From contig DAHUXD010000044.1 in the NCBI GenBank assembly GCA_027307335.1, positions 62,001-126,000 on the forward strand: a stretch of 64,000 bases of DNA, given 5' to 3'. A program made the translations under genes and the position numbers. The stretch is from Acidobacteriota bacterium (GTDB taxonomy: Bacteria > Acidobacteriota > Thermoanaerobaculia > UBA5066 > Gp7-AA6). The notes below the pieces were generated by a model that did no database searches, was not told the origin of the DNA, and worked only from the letters and a program-made list of their open reading frames with translations. Of this stretch, positions 9,214 to 17,500 are shown piece by piece (position 1 is the stretch's first letter; each line of letters begins with the position of its first letter).

Positions 9214-10031
9214 CGCGCGAGGGTCGCCTTCATCTCGGAGCGGTCGACGATCAGGTCGAGCATGCCGTGCTCGAGGAGAAACTCCGAGCGCTGGAACCCC
9301 TCGGGGAGCGTCTGCCGGATCGTCTGCTCGATGACCCGCGGCCCCGCGAATCCGATCAGGGCGTTCGGCTCCGCGATGTTGAGGTCGCCGAGCATCGCGT
9401 ACGAGGCGGTCACCCCTCCCGTCGTCGGGTCCGCCATCACGGAGACGTACGGGACGCGGGCTTCCGCGAGCCGGCCGAGCGCGGCCGCGATCTTTCCCAT
9501 CTGCATCAGCGAGAGGATCCCCTCCTGCATCCGGGCGCCGCCCGAGGTCGAGACGAGGATCAGCGGCCGGCGATCGGCCAGCGCCCGCTCGCACGCGCGC
9601 GCGATCTTCTCGCCGACGACCGAGCCCATCGAACCGGCCATGAAGAAGAACTCCATCGCGCCGATGATGACCGGAATGCCGTCGAGAGTCCCCGAGCCGA
9701 CGACGATCGCGTCCGACGGGCCGACGCCTTCCTCCGCCTCGCGCAGGCGATCACGGTACTTCTTGCTGTCCCGGAAACGCAGCGGATCCGAGGAGCGCAG
9801 CCCGGGGTCGAGCTCGACCCACTCCTCGTCGTCGAAGAGCATGCGGAGCCGCTCCGGCGCCGAGAGGCGGAAGTGGAACCCGCACTTCGGGCAGATCTTG
9901 AAGTTCCGGGCGAGCTCCTTGTTGTAGAGGATCTGGCGGCAGCTGTCGCACTTGACCCAGAGCCCCTCGGGCACCTTGCTCGTGCGGCCTTCCCGGACCT
10001 CTTTCGGGGCGCGATCCTTGCGGAACCACAT
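9174..10031 (-). CDS. accD: Acetyl-CoA carboxylase carboxyltransferase subunit beta
   Basis: Beta subunit of the carboxyltransferase that makes malonyl-CoA for fatty acid synthesis. 285 residues. The N-terminal zinc ribbon uses C28, C31, C47 and C50 (CDSC and CPKC). The crotonase-like core shows MGSVVGEKIARA, SGGARMQEGILSLMQM and PTTGGVTASYAMLGD, the oxyanion-hole glycines expected of AccD. accA is not in the window. It heads a tight leftward run with folC, and the accD-folC pairing is a common bacterial arrangement. Confidence 0.96.
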   Translation of the reverse strand: MWFRKDRAPKEVREGRTSKVPEGLWVKCDSCRQILYNKELARNFKICPKCGFHFRLSAPERLRMLFDDEEWVELDPGLRSSDPLRFRDSKKYRDRLREAEEGVGPSDAIVVGSGTLDGIPVIIGAMEFFFMAGSMGSVVGEKIARACERALADRRPLILVSTSGGARMQEGILSLMQMGKIAAALGRLAEARVPYVSVMADPTTGGVTASYAMLGDLNIAEPNALIGFAGPRVIEQTIRQTLPEGFQRSEFLLEHGMLDLIVDRSEMKATLARCLRLLWDGRPAA

Positions 10032-10092
10032 GGGGAGGGGGATGGTAGCAGGAACCCTAACCCCCTGAGAGAAGGCGGGTTGCGGCCCGGTC

Positions 10093-10887
10093 TCAGAGGT
10101 CGGCGGCGCCTCCGGGGAGCACGGCGCTCCGCACGCGGAAGGCGCTCCCCCGGGACTCGAACGGGGCGCCGAACGCGCGCGAGAGGTTGTCCGGGGTCAG
10201 CACGTCGGCGCGCGGGCCGCGGGCGATCGCCCGCCCCGCCTTCAGGAGGAGGACGGAGGTCGCGAGCGCCCCGGCGAGCGCGATCTCGTGCGTCACGAGA
10301 AGGACGGTGGTCCGCCGCTCGCCGTGCACGCGCCACAGCGTCTCGAGAAACTCGAGCCGATGCCGCGGGTCGAGCCCGGCGGTCGGATCGTCGAGCAGCC
10401 ACACCTCCGCCTCCTGGGCGAGCGCCCGCGCGAGGAACACCCGGCGCCGCTCGCCGCCCGAGAGCGCCTTCGCGTCGCGTCCCGCGAGGTCCTCGACGTC
10501 GCACGCGCGCATCGCCTCGCGCGCGATGCGGAGGTCCTCCGCCGTGTCCGCCGCGAAGCCGCGGCCGTGAGGCGCCCGCCCCTGGAGCACGAGGTCGAGG
10601 CTCCGGATCGGGAACACGAGGTCGACGCTCTGCGGCACGTAGGCGATCCGGCGGGCGCTCTCGCGCCGCGGCATCTCCGAGAGCGGCCGGCCGCCGAAGA
10701 GCACCTCGCCGCCCGAGGCCGGGAGAACGCGCGCGAGGACCCGCAGGAGCGTCGACTTGCCCGACCCGTTCTCGCCGAGCACGGCGACGACCTCGCCCCG
10801 CCCGATCGACGCGTCGAGGCCGTCGAGCGCCCGGCTCGCTCCGTAGCGGGCCGACAGGGCGCGCGTCTCGATCAGCGTCTCGTTCAA
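10093..10887 (-). CDS. ABC importer ATPase (BtuD/FecE type)
   Basis: 264 residues; ATPase of a cobalamin or iron-chelate type importer. Walker A is GENGSGKST (38-46), the signature is LSGGERRRVFLARALA, Walker B is VWLLDDPTAGLD, and the switch histidine is LLVTHE. DLVLQGRAPHGRGF is the Q-loop-to-helical region typical of this subfamily. The start is a TTG overlapping the permease stop (TTGA), which gives the expected few residues before the first strand. It is the third gene of a binding protein-permease-ATPase operon. Confidence 0.88.
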   Translation of the reverse strand: MNETLIETRALSARYGASRALDGLDASIGRGEVVAVLGENGSGKSTLLRVLARVLPASGGEVLFGGRPLSEMPRRESARRIAYVPQSVDLVFPIRSLDLVLQGRAPHGRGFAADTAEDLRIAREAMRACDVEDLAGRDAKALSGGERRRVFLARALAQEAEVWLLDDPTAGLDPRHRLEFLETLWRVHGERRTTVLLVTHEIALAGALATSVLLLKAGRAIARGPRADVLTPDNLSRAFGAPFESRGSAFRVRSAVLPGGAADL

Positions 10888-11858
10888 GGCGTCCTCAAGA
10901 GCAGCCACGCGAACAGCGGCGCGCCGAGCGCGGCGGTGATCGCTCCGATGGGCAGCTCCGCGGGAGCGAGCGCGGCCCGCGAGACCGCGTCGGCCGCGAC
11001 GAGGAGGGCCGCGCCGGCGAGGGCGGAGAGCGGCAGCAGCGTCCGCTGGTCGTTGCCGGCGACGGCGCGGGCGCCGTGCGGCACGAGGAGCCCGACGAAC
11101 CCGATGACGCCGGCGAACGCCACGGCCGCTCCGGTCAGGAGCGACGCGGCGAGGAAGACGACGCGCTTGGTCCGCTCCGTGTCGACGCCGAGCGCGGCCG
11201 CGCTCTCCTCGCCGACCGCGAAGAGATTCAGGCGCGCGGAGGCGGCGACCAGGACGGCGGCGCCCGCGAGGGCGTAGGGCGCCAGCGCGGCGACCTTGCC
11301 CGGCGTCGCGTCGGCGAGGCTCCCCATCATCCAGAAGAGCATCGTTCGCGAGGCCTCGCCGGAGGCGATCGAAAACGCCGCGAGCAGCAGCGCGGAGAAG
11401 AACGCGTTCGCGATCAGGCCCGCGAGAAGGAGGCGCTCGAGGTCGAGCCGCCCGCCCCGCCGTGCGAGTGTTGCGACGCCCACGGACGAGGCCGCGGCGC
11501 CGAGGAACGCCGCCGCCGGAGAAATCAGGGGCGAGGCCCCCGCGAGCGCCGCGCAGGCGGCGCCGGCCGCCGCGCCGCCCGAGGTCCCCAGGAGGAAGGG
11601 ATCGGCCAGAGGGTTCTTCAGCAGCGCCTGGAGCGCGGCGCCCGCGAGGGCGAGGCACCCGCCGACGAGCGCGGCGAGGAGCACCCTCGGCACGCGCAGC
11701 GCCGCGAGCAAGCGTGCGGTCCGCCCGGCCTCCCCCTGGCCGCCGAGCAGGTCTCCGAGCGAGAGGTGCACTCCGCCGACCGAGAAGGCGAACAGGAGGA
11801 CCGCGGCGAGGAGAAGGAGGCCGGCGGCGATCGCCGGAGCACGCGGCAGGGCCTTCAT
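10884..11858 (-). CDS. FecCD/BtuC-family ABC transporter permease
   Basis: 324 residues with about nine or ten hydrophobic helices; membrane channel of the importer. Family hallmarks are LRVPRVLLAALVGGCLALAG, ALLKNPLADPFLLGTSGGAA, and the C-terminal GVIGFVGLLVPHGAR coupling loop followed by ELPIGAITAALGAPLFAWLL. Start and stop both overlap neighbours by ATGA or TTGA, so it is translated in step with its binding protein and ATPase. Confidence 0.92.
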   Translation of the reverse strand: MKALPRAPAIAAGLLLLAAVLLFAFSVGGVHLSLGDLLGGQGEAGRTARLLAALRVPRVLLAALVGGCLALAGAALQALLKNPLADPFLLGTSGGAAAGAACAALAGASPLISPAAAFLGAAASSVGVATLARRGGRLDLERLLLAGLIANAFFSALLLAAFSIASGEASRTMLFWMMGSLADATPGKVAALAPYALAGAAVLVAASARLNLFAVGEESAAALGVDTERTKRVVFLAASLLTGAAVAFAGVIGFVGLLVPHGARAVAGNDQRTLLPLSALAGAALLVAADAVSRAALAPAELPIGAITAALGAPLFAWLLLRTP

Positions 11859-12736
11859 CGCGCGGCGTCGGCGAGCTTCTCGAGCATGTCGAAGACGCGG
11901 GGACCCGGACGCGTCAGGGCCGCCTCGGGGAGAGCAATGCGTCGGGCCTTCGCCACGGCGCCGGTCGAGAGCGCCCCGTTCGGGCCGAAGCCGCTCTCCC
12001 AGGCCGCGCGGGCCTCGATCGACTCGGGAATCACGACGAGATCGACCGGGACCGTGGCGAGGTACTCCTTCGAGAGCACCGGCCAGCCCCGCCGGTCCTC
12101 GACCAGGTTCTGCAGGCCCGCCTCCGTCAGCACGTCGTTCAGGAAGGTCTGGCCGCCGGCGGCCTGCGGGGGATCGGGCCAGACGAGCAGCAGCGCCCGC
12201 GGCCTCGGACGGCCGGCCACCTTCGCCCGCACGGCGGCGCGACGGGCCGCGAGCCGGTCCGCGAGGCGGCGTCCCTCCTCGGGCACGCCGAGACGATCGG
12301 CGACCAGGCGGATGCTGTCGAGCACGGCGTCGAGCGACCCGGACGGCGTGACGGTGACCGGCAATCCCGCGGCCTCGAGCGCCCGCACGGCCCCCTGCGC
12401 GTTGCCCTCGGCGACGGCCAGCACCAGGTCCGGCCGCATCGCCGCCACCTTCTCGGGATCGACCTGAAGTCCGCCGACGCGCGGGATGCTCCGCGCGGCC
12501 TCCGGATAATCGGAGTACTCCGACACCCCGACGAGGCGGTCTCCCGCCCCGAGCGCGAACACGATCTCGGTGAGATTCGGGGCGAGAGTGACGACCCGCC
12601 TCGGCGCGCCGGCCGAGGGAGCCGACCCGTGCTCGGCCTGTCCGCAGGCCAGCCCGAGCACCACGGCGAAGAGAAGCCCGGCGGCGACTCGCCGCGGCGG
12701 CCGCGCCGCGACGGCCGTCCATGAGAACTCGATCAT
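11855..12736 (-). CDS. Periplasmic binding lipoprotein of a BtuF-type importer
   Basis: 293 residues. An N-terminal signal ends in a lipobox-like VLGLACGQ, so it is probably membrane-anchored by lipid at that Cys. RRVVTLAPNLTEIVFALGAGDRLVGVSEYSDYPEAARSIPRVGG is the conserved opening of cobalamin and haem/siderophore binding proteins of the two-lobe, single-helix-linker class, and the DYP step favours BtuF. The substrate (cobalamin against an iron chelate) cannot be settled: no cobalamin riboswitch, TonB receptor or cobalamin biosynthesis gene is nearby. First gene of the operon; no strong ribosome site is visible. Confidence 0.85.
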   Translation of the reverse strand: MIEFSWTAVAARPPRRVAAGLLFAVVLGLACGQAEHGSAPSAGAPRRVVTLAPNLTEIVFALGAGDRLVGVSEYSDYPEAARSIPRVGGLQVDPEKVAAMRPDLVLAVAEGNAQGAVRALEAAGLPVTVTPSGSLDAVLDSIRLVADRLGVPEEGRRLADRLAARRAAVRAKVAGRPRPRALLLVWPDPPQAAGGQTFLNDVLTEAGLQNLVEDRRGWPVLSKEYLATVPVDLVVIPESIEARAAWESGFGPNGALSTGAVAKARRIALPEAALTRPGPRVFDMLEKLADAAR

Positions 12737-12800
12737 GTCGGGGGGAAGTCTAATTGCGGGAGAAGGAACTCCCGGGAACTTTCCCTCTCACGTCGCCGCG

Positions 12801-12838
12801 TCGAGCGGCGCTCCAAGCACCCGTCGAGCGCCGCTCGA
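12801..12838 (-). terminator. 13-bp perfect hairpin between two leftward genes
   Basis: The arms at 12801-12813 and 12826-12838 are exact inverted repeats (TCGAGCGGCGCTC) with a 12-base loop. The hairpin sits just past the stop of the coiled-coil gene and upstream of the btuF-like gene. There is no U-tract, so it may stall RNA polymerase, stabilise a 3' end or bind a protein. Confidence 0.5.
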
Positions 12839-12846
12839 GGAAACCT

Positions 12847-13071
12847 TCAGCCCTGCGATTCGGCCTCTTCCAGCTCGTTGCGAACGCCGAGGCGCTGACA
12901 CGCGGCGTCGTACATCTGCCGCGCCGCCTTCTGCGCGTTCTGCAGCTCCGCCAGCCGGTCCTTCACCTTCGCGAGTTCCTCCTGGATCTCGCCCTCGAGC
13001 TCCTGGATCTCTTTCTTGGTGACCGTCAGCGTGTTTTCGTAGAACTTCTTCTGCTCGTTCGAGAGGGCCAT
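12847..13071 (-). CDS. Small coiled-coil protein of unknown function
   Basis: 74 residues, strongly helical and charged, with heptad-like spacing through TKKEIQELEGEIQEELAKVK and KDRLAELQNAQKAARQMYDA, so probably a cytosolic coiled coil. No signal peptide or known motif. The ATG at 13071 is preceded by a perfect AGGAGG nine bases upstream, one of the clearest ribosome sites in the window. It lies 35 bases downstream of the receiver-kinase-TonB gene in the same direction, with a strong hairpin after it, so it is probably the last gene of that transcript and may be a partner of the kinase. Confidence 0.7.
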   Translation of the reverse strand: MALSNEQKKFYENTLTVTKKEIQELEGEIQEELAKVKDRLAELQNAQKAARQMYDAACQRLGVRNELEEAESQG

Positions 13072-13106
13072 GCGGGTTGTCCTCCTGTGTGCGCTTCTGG
13101 GGGAGT

Positions 13107-15983
13107 TTACGGTTTCACTTCGACGATGACGGGGCGCCACATCTTGACGGGAATGCCGTTCTTGGTCGCGGGACGGAACCGCGCCCCTTTGACGGCCGCG
13201 ACGACGGCGTCGTTGACCGCGGGCTGCGCGACGCCCTGCTGCATCCGCCCCTCGGTGACCCGGCCGTTCTCGTCGACGAGGACGAGCACGATCACCTTGC
13301 CCTGGACGCGCTGCTGCCGGGCGATCTCGGGATACACGACGCGGGGAGGCGCGGCGAGCACGGGCTCGATCACGCCGGGACCCGGGCCGACGAGGTCGCC
13401 GCGCTGCGTCTCGGGCTCTCGGGCGGGGGGCGGCTTCGGCGGCTCGACGGCCGGGGGCGGCTCGGTGGGAGCCGCGGTCGGAATGGGGACCGCCGTCGGC
13501 GGAATGATCACGGGGGCGGCCGTCGGCTCGACGGGGGCCGGAGCCGGGGGCGCGGTCGCCGCGGCTTCGGGGATCTGGGCCGCCGCGGCCTTGCCGGCCG
13601 CCGCCCGGTCGAGCTCCCTGCGCCGCACGGCGAGCTGACGCTGGACCTCGGCCTCGACGGCCCTGGCGTCGATCGCGGGCGCGGCCGGCGGCACCGCGGC
13701 CACCGGCGCGCTGGTCGGTACGAGCGTCGGCGCCGCGACCGCGGCCTTCGTGGGCACCGCCGCGGGCGACGCGCCCTGCGGCTTCATCGAGCGCCACACG
13801 AAGAACCCGACCAGCGCGGCGGCCGCCAGACCGACCGCGACGAGAAGCGGCGTGCGGCTGGATCGCTCCGCGTCGACGGACTTCGCCGCGAGAGAGCCGA
13901 AGACCTCCGGACCCGGTCTCCCCGGTTCGGAGCCGACCGCCGGCTCGGGAGGAGCCGGGGGAGGCGGCGGCGGAGCGGCCGGTTCGGGAGAGGGCGTGGG
14001 CGACGGGGCGGGCTTCGCGGCGGCCGGCGGCGAGGGCTTGCGCGAGACCGGCGCTCCCTTCGACTTGCGCCGGGGCGCCACCGCCGGCTCCGCCTCCTCG
14101 GCCGCGTGGGCCGCCTCGCGCGCCTTCGCGTCCGCGAACGCGTCCTCCTCCGCCTGGAGCCGGTGCAGATAGATCGCGACGTCCGCGCTCCCCGGGGCCG
14201 GCGTGTACGAGTACAGCACCGAGTCGAGGTCCCGCAGCAGATCGGACGCGTTGGCATACCGCTCGTCCGGTTCCCGCGCGAGCGCCTTGAGAACGACCGC
14301 GTCGAGATTGTGCGGCACTTCGGGATTCGAGCGCGAGGGCGGCGGCGCCTGGACGTTGCGCACCTTCTCGAGCACGTTCATGTCGGTGTCGCCCTGGAAG
14401 AGGCGCTCGCCGGTCAAGAGCTCGTGGAGGACGACGCCGAGCGAGAACAGGTCGCTGCGGCGGTCGATGGGCCGGCCCCACGCCTGCTCGGGCGACATGT
14501 ACTGGATCTTTCCCTTCAGCGCGCCCGACTGGGTCTTCGACGCCTTCGAGGCCGCCTTCGCGATCCCGAAATCGCAGAGCTTGATGTCGCCCTCGTACGA
14601 GATGAGGATGTTCTGCGGCGAGACGTCGCGGTGCACGATGTGGAGATCGTTTCCTTCGGCGTCGCGGCGGCGGTGCGCGTAGTCGAGCGCGGAGGCGACG
14701 CGCGAGGCGATGTAGACCGCGAGCGGCACGGGCAGGGGGATGTTCAGCTCGCGTCCCGCCTGCTGGATCGCGCGCAGGTCGCGGCCGTCCATGTACTCCA
14801 TCGCGATGAAGTAGCCGCCCGCCTGGATCTTCCCGAGGTCATAGATGTGAATGATGTTGGGATGGTTCAGCTGGGCGGCGAGCTTCGCCTCGTCGGCGAA
14901 CATCGTCACGAAGTCCTCGTCGTCCGCGAGGTGCGGCAGGATCTTCTTGATCGCGACGATCTTCTGGAAGCCCTCGACACCGGTGCGCTTCGCCTTGTAG
15001 AGCTCGGCCATGCCGCCGGCCGCGATGCGCTCGAGGATCTCGTACTGGCCGAAGCGGTCCGGTCCCGAAGAGGGCACGGCGGCCTCGGGCTCCTCGCGCT
15101 TCTTCGGCGGCGCTGCCGGCGGGGCGGAGGGGGGCGGCGGGGTCGCGCCCGGCGCGGTCTTCGGCTTCGGCCTCGAGAGGCCCGAAAGCGTGTCCGAAAT
15201 CATCCGGTCGACGTCGGTGTCGGAGGAGAGCTTCGGGCGCGCCGGCGTGACGGGCGTGACCGGCATCGACGGAGTGAGACCGGGGATCGCCGCCGGCGGC
15301 GCCTTCTTGCCCGCTCCGGTGTCCGGCCTGACGCCGCCCGCGGCCGGGCGCGGCGCGAGGAGACCCGAGAGCGTGTCGCGCAGCCGCTTGTCGATGTCGC
15401 TCTCGACCGGCGGCTTCGGGGGCGCCGTGGGAGCCGCCGCCGCCGGAGGGGGCACCGCGGGTTCCGGAGCCGGCGGCGCGGACGCCGGACGAGCCGGCTT
15501 CCCGCCGGTCAGCTCGTCGAGAACGTCCGAGAAGATGTCGGACGAGGTCAGCGGGGAAGCGGCCTGCGCCACCTGCGCGACGTCGATGCGCATCGTCCGC
15601 GCGCCGACGTCGGTCGACTCGACCGCGTCTCCGACCGCGGCGAGGAACTCCTCGTCGGAGAAGGGCCGCTGGAGGATGTCGAAGGCGCCGACCTTCTGCG
15701 CGTCGGCCTTGCGGTTGTTCCCGCGGTAACCGGTCATCATCAGGATGATCGGGGGCGCGGTCGCGCCGCCCTTCTTCCGGATCTCGCGGATCACCTCGGC
15801 GCTCGGAAGCCGCGGGAGCATGCCGGACAGGAGGATGAGATCGAAGCGAGAGGCGCCGAACGCCTGGAGGCCGGCTTCCCCGTCATGCGCCTCGCTGATC
15901 GCGTGACCCTGGGGGGTGAGGAGAGTCCGAATCCGCTCGATGTACCGCGGCTCGTACTCGATCAAAAGAACCTTTTTGGGCAT
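13107..15983 (-). CDS. Pseudo-receiver / Ser-Thr kinase / TonB C-terminal fusion protein
   Basis: 958 residues in four parts. Residues 1-122 form a response-regulator receiver fold, but the phospho-acceptor position is S53 (LILLSGMLP) rather than Asp, the early acidic pair reads EYE, and the usual Lys is Arg (ILQRPF), so classical phosphorylation is unlikely. A Pro/Ala-rich linker (123-308) holds three related short motifs. Residues 311-590 are a complete protein kinase: glycine loop GERIAAGG-type region, K346, E365, HRD with D453, DFG at 471-473, MSPEQ at 496-500. After another Pro-rich stretch comes one membrane helix (712-730), a second Pro-rich linker, and a TonB C-terminal domain (about 876-957, PRVVYPEIARQQRVQGKVIV). 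The kinase is thus cytosolic and the TonB end periplasmic. No exbBD genes are adjacent. Confidence 0.9.
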   Translation of the reverse strand: MPKKVLLIEYEPRYIERIRTLLTPQGHAISEAHDGEAGLQAFGASRFDLILLSGMLPRLPSAEVIREIRKKGGATAPPIILMMTGYRGNNRKADAQKVGAFDILQRPFSDEEFLAAVGDAVESTDVGARTMRIDVAQVAQAASPLTSSDIFSDVLDELTGGKPARPASAPPAPEPAVPPPAAAAPTAPPKPPVESDIDKRLRDTLSGLLAPRPAAGGVRPDTGAGKKAPPAAIPGLTPSMPVTPVTPARPKLSSDTDVDRMISDTLSGLSRPKPKTAPGATPPPPSAPPAAPPKKREEPEAAVPSSGPDRFGQYEILERIAAGGMAELYKAKRTGVEGFQKIVAIKKILPHLADDEDFVTMFADEAKLAAQLNHPNIIHIYDLGKIQAGGYFIAMEYMDGRDLRAIQQAGRELNIPLPVPLAVYIASRVASALDYAHRRRDAEGNDLHIVHRDVSPQNILISYEGDIKLCDFGIAKAASKASKTQSGALKGKIQYMSPEQAWGRPIDRRSDLFSLGVVLHELLTGERLFQGDTDMNVLEKVRNVQAPPPSRSNPEVPHNLDAVVLKALAREPDERYANASDLLRDLDSVLYSYTPAPGSADVAIYLHRLQAEEDAFADAKAREAAHAAEEAEPAVAPRRKSKGAPVSRKPSPPAAAKPAPSPTPSPEPAAPPPPPPAPPEPAVGSEPGRPGPEVFGSLAAKSVDAERSSRTPLLVAVGLAAAALVGFFVWRSMKPQGASPAAVPTKAAVAAPTLVPTSAPVAAVPPAAPAIDARAVEAEVQRQLAVRRRELDRAAAGKAAAAQIPEAAATAPPAPAPVEPTAAPVIIPPTAVPIPTAAPTEPPPAVEPPKPPPAREPETQRGDLVGPGPGVIEPVLAAPPRVVYPEIARQQRVQGKVIVLVLVDENGRVTEGRMQQGVAQPAVNDAVVAAVKGARFRPATKNGIPVKMWRPVIVEVKP

Positions 15984-16092
15984 GAACTGAATCTATTGTC
16001 GCCGGAAATGCCGGGAAATCAAGGAGAAGGCGGAACCGGAGCCGTAACCGGGGAGCCCGCGACCGATTCGTCGATCGATCGCTCGTCGCTCA

Positions 16093-16098
16093 TATAAT
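16093..16098 (+). promoter_or_regulatory. Consensus -10 element upstream of yebC
   Basis: A perfect TATAAT lies 21 bases before the yebC ATG, with a GGAG ribosome site between. No clear -35 was found at 17 bases; the DNA there is a GATC-rich repeat. Confidence 0.5.
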
Positions 16099-16119
16099 CC
16101 CCGCCCTGAGGAGCACCAC

Positions 16120-16860
16120 ATGTCCGGCCACAGCAAATGGAGCACCATCAAGCACAAGAAGGGCGCCGCGGACGCGAAGCGCGGACGCCTGTTCACGAAG
16201 CTCATCCGGGAGATCACGATGGCCGCCAAGCAGGGCGGCGGCGCCGTGGAGTCGAACCCGAGGCTGCGCAAGGCGATCGACGACGCGAAGGCCGTCAACA
16301 TGCCGGCCGACAACATCAAGCGCGCGGTGCAGCGGGGCACGGGAGAGCTCCCGGGCGTCTCCTACGAGGAGGTCTTCTTCGAAGGCTACGGCCCCGGCGG
16401 CACGGCCGTCCTCATCGAGGCGCTGACCGACAACAAGAACCGCACGCTGCCCGAGATCCGGACGATCTTCTCCAAGCACGGCGGCAACCTCGGCGAGGCC
16501 GGATCCGTCCGCTTCCTCTTCCAGAAGAAGGGGTACATCACGATCGAAAAGGAGAAGGCGAGCGAGGACACGGTGATGGAGGCCGCGATCGAGGCGGGCG
16601 CCGACGACGTCCAGACCACCGACCAGTACCACGAGATCCAGACCGCGCCCGAGACGCTCGACGAGGTGAAGAAGCAGCTCGAGTCGAAGGGCCTGCCGCT
16701 CGCCGTCGCGGAGGTCTCGATGATCCCGACGACGGAGGTCGTGCTCGACGCGCGCAAGGCGGAGCAGATGGTCCGACTGATGGAAGCGATCGAGGACCAC
16801 GACGACGTCCAGAACGTCTGGGCCAACTTCGACTTCGCCGAGGCGCCGGCCGAGAAGTAG
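16120..16860 (+). CDS. yebC: YebC/PmpR-family regulatory protein
   Basis: 246 residues, cytosolic. The opening SGHSKWSTIKHKKGAADAKRG is diagnostic, followed by FTKLIREITMAAKQGG, NMPADNIKRAVQRGTGE and YEEVFFEGYGPGG. Members are described as DNA-binding regulators, and more recently some as translation factors helping ribosomes through poly-proline stretches. That second role is interesting here because several neighbouring proteins, including the divergent TonB-kinase, have long Pro-rich linkers. The ATG at 16120 has GAGGAG upstream. ruvC follows 52 bases downstream, a common pairing. Confidence 0.93.
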   Translation: MSGHSKWSTIKHKKGAADAKRGRLFTKLIREITMAAKQGGGAVESNPRLRKAIDDAKAVNMPADNIKRAVQRGTGELPGVSYEEVFFEGYGPGGTAVLIEALTDNKNRTLPEIRTIFSKHGGNLGEAGSVRFLFQKKGYITIEKEKASEDTVMEAAIEAGADDVQTTDQYHEIQTAPETLDEVKKQLESKGLPLAVAEVSMIPTTEVVLDARKAEQMVRLMEAIEDHDDVQNVWANFDFAEAPAEK

Positions 16861-16899
16861 TCGGCCTCCTTCGCCGCCTCCTCCCGGCGCGGGGAGCGG

Positions 16900-16905
16900 T
16901 ACTCT
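16900..16905 (+). promoter_or_regulatory. Possible -10 box for a leaderless ruvC transcript
   Basis: TACTCT ends 7 bases before the GTG at 16913, with no Shine-Dalgarno sequence between. Same arrangement as several other genes in the window. Confidence 0.3.
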
Positions 16906-16912
16906 TTCGCCA

Positions 16913-17380
16913 GTGAAAATCCTCGGCCTCGATCCCGGAACGGCCGCCACCGGCTTCGGGGTGGTCGTCTTCGAGTCCGGCCGTCTCGTGCTCGAGCGCT
17001 GCGGCGTCTGGCGTCCCCCTGCGGGCGAGCTGCCTTCCCGCCTCGACTTCCTCGGATGCGCCCTCGAACGCCTGATCGCCGACGCCGCCCCGGCGGCCGT
17101 TTCCGTCGAGACGGTCTTCGCCGCCGCCAACGTCTCCTCCGCCCTGAAGCTCGCGCACGCCCGCGGAGTCCTTCTCGCCGGGGCGGCCCACGCGAAGCTG
17201 CCCGTCTACGAATACGAGCCGCGGCTCGTCAAGAAGGCCCTGGTCGGCTACGGCCAGGCCGAGAAAGAGCAGGTGCGAGGCATGGTCCTCTCGCTCCTCG
17301 CCCGGCAGCGGTCGCGGATCCCGCTCGACGCCGCCGATGCCCTGGCGGTCGCCATCTGCCACGTCCACTCCGGGAGGTAA
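16913..17380 (+). CDS. ruvC: Holliday junction resolvase RuvC
   Basis: Endonuclease that cuts Holliday junctions during recombinational repair, a dimer acting with RuvAB. 155 residues, the normal size. The four catalytic acids are in place: D7 (ILGLDPGTAATGFG), E66 (SVETVF), D139 and D142 (LDAADALAVAICH). The start is GTG at 16913, as the conserved MKILGLDPG begins there. ruvA and ruvB are not in the window. The gene follows yebC closely. Confidence 0.95.
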   Translation: MKILGLDPGTAATGFGVVVFESGRLVLERCGVWRPPAGELPSRLDFLGCALERLIADAAPAAVSVETVFAAANVSSALKLAHARGVLLAGAAHAKLPVYEYEPRLVKKALVGYGQAEKEQVRGMVLSLLARQRSRIPLDAADALAVAICHVHSGR

Positions 17381-17500
17381 CGGGGCTCGGACTCGGAGCG
17401 CGCCGCTTCGCGGCCCGACGGACGAAAGAGGGAACGTCGCGCGGAGAACCCTCTCCCGAGACGCTCTCGTGTCGGCCTAGATGCTACGATTCCGAGGTCT

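Noticed and set aside
10032-10092. A separate small gene between accD and the ABC ATPase
   Set aside because: Sixty bases without an open frame or ribosome site; it is just the junction of two leftward transcripts.
9267-12467. 1066-codon open frame on the plus strand across accD and the btuFCD-like operon
   Set aside because: Composition is Arg/Glu/Gly-rich without any recognisable motif, and it crosses several real gene boundaries.
12737-12846. Cobalamin riboswitch upstream of the btuF-like gene
   Set aside because: The segment is too short and contains only a 13-bp palindrome; no B12-box sequence is visible.
16067-16083. GATC-rich repeat near the yebC promoter as a replication origin or Dam-type site
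   Set aside because: Only a few overlapping copies, with no DnaA boxes or AT-rich unwinding region.
13077-16097. 1006-codon open frame antisense to the kinase-TonB gene
   Set aside because: Same GC artefact. The sense frame has kinase, receiver and TonB motifs in order; the antisense is low-complexity Arg/Gly/Asp.
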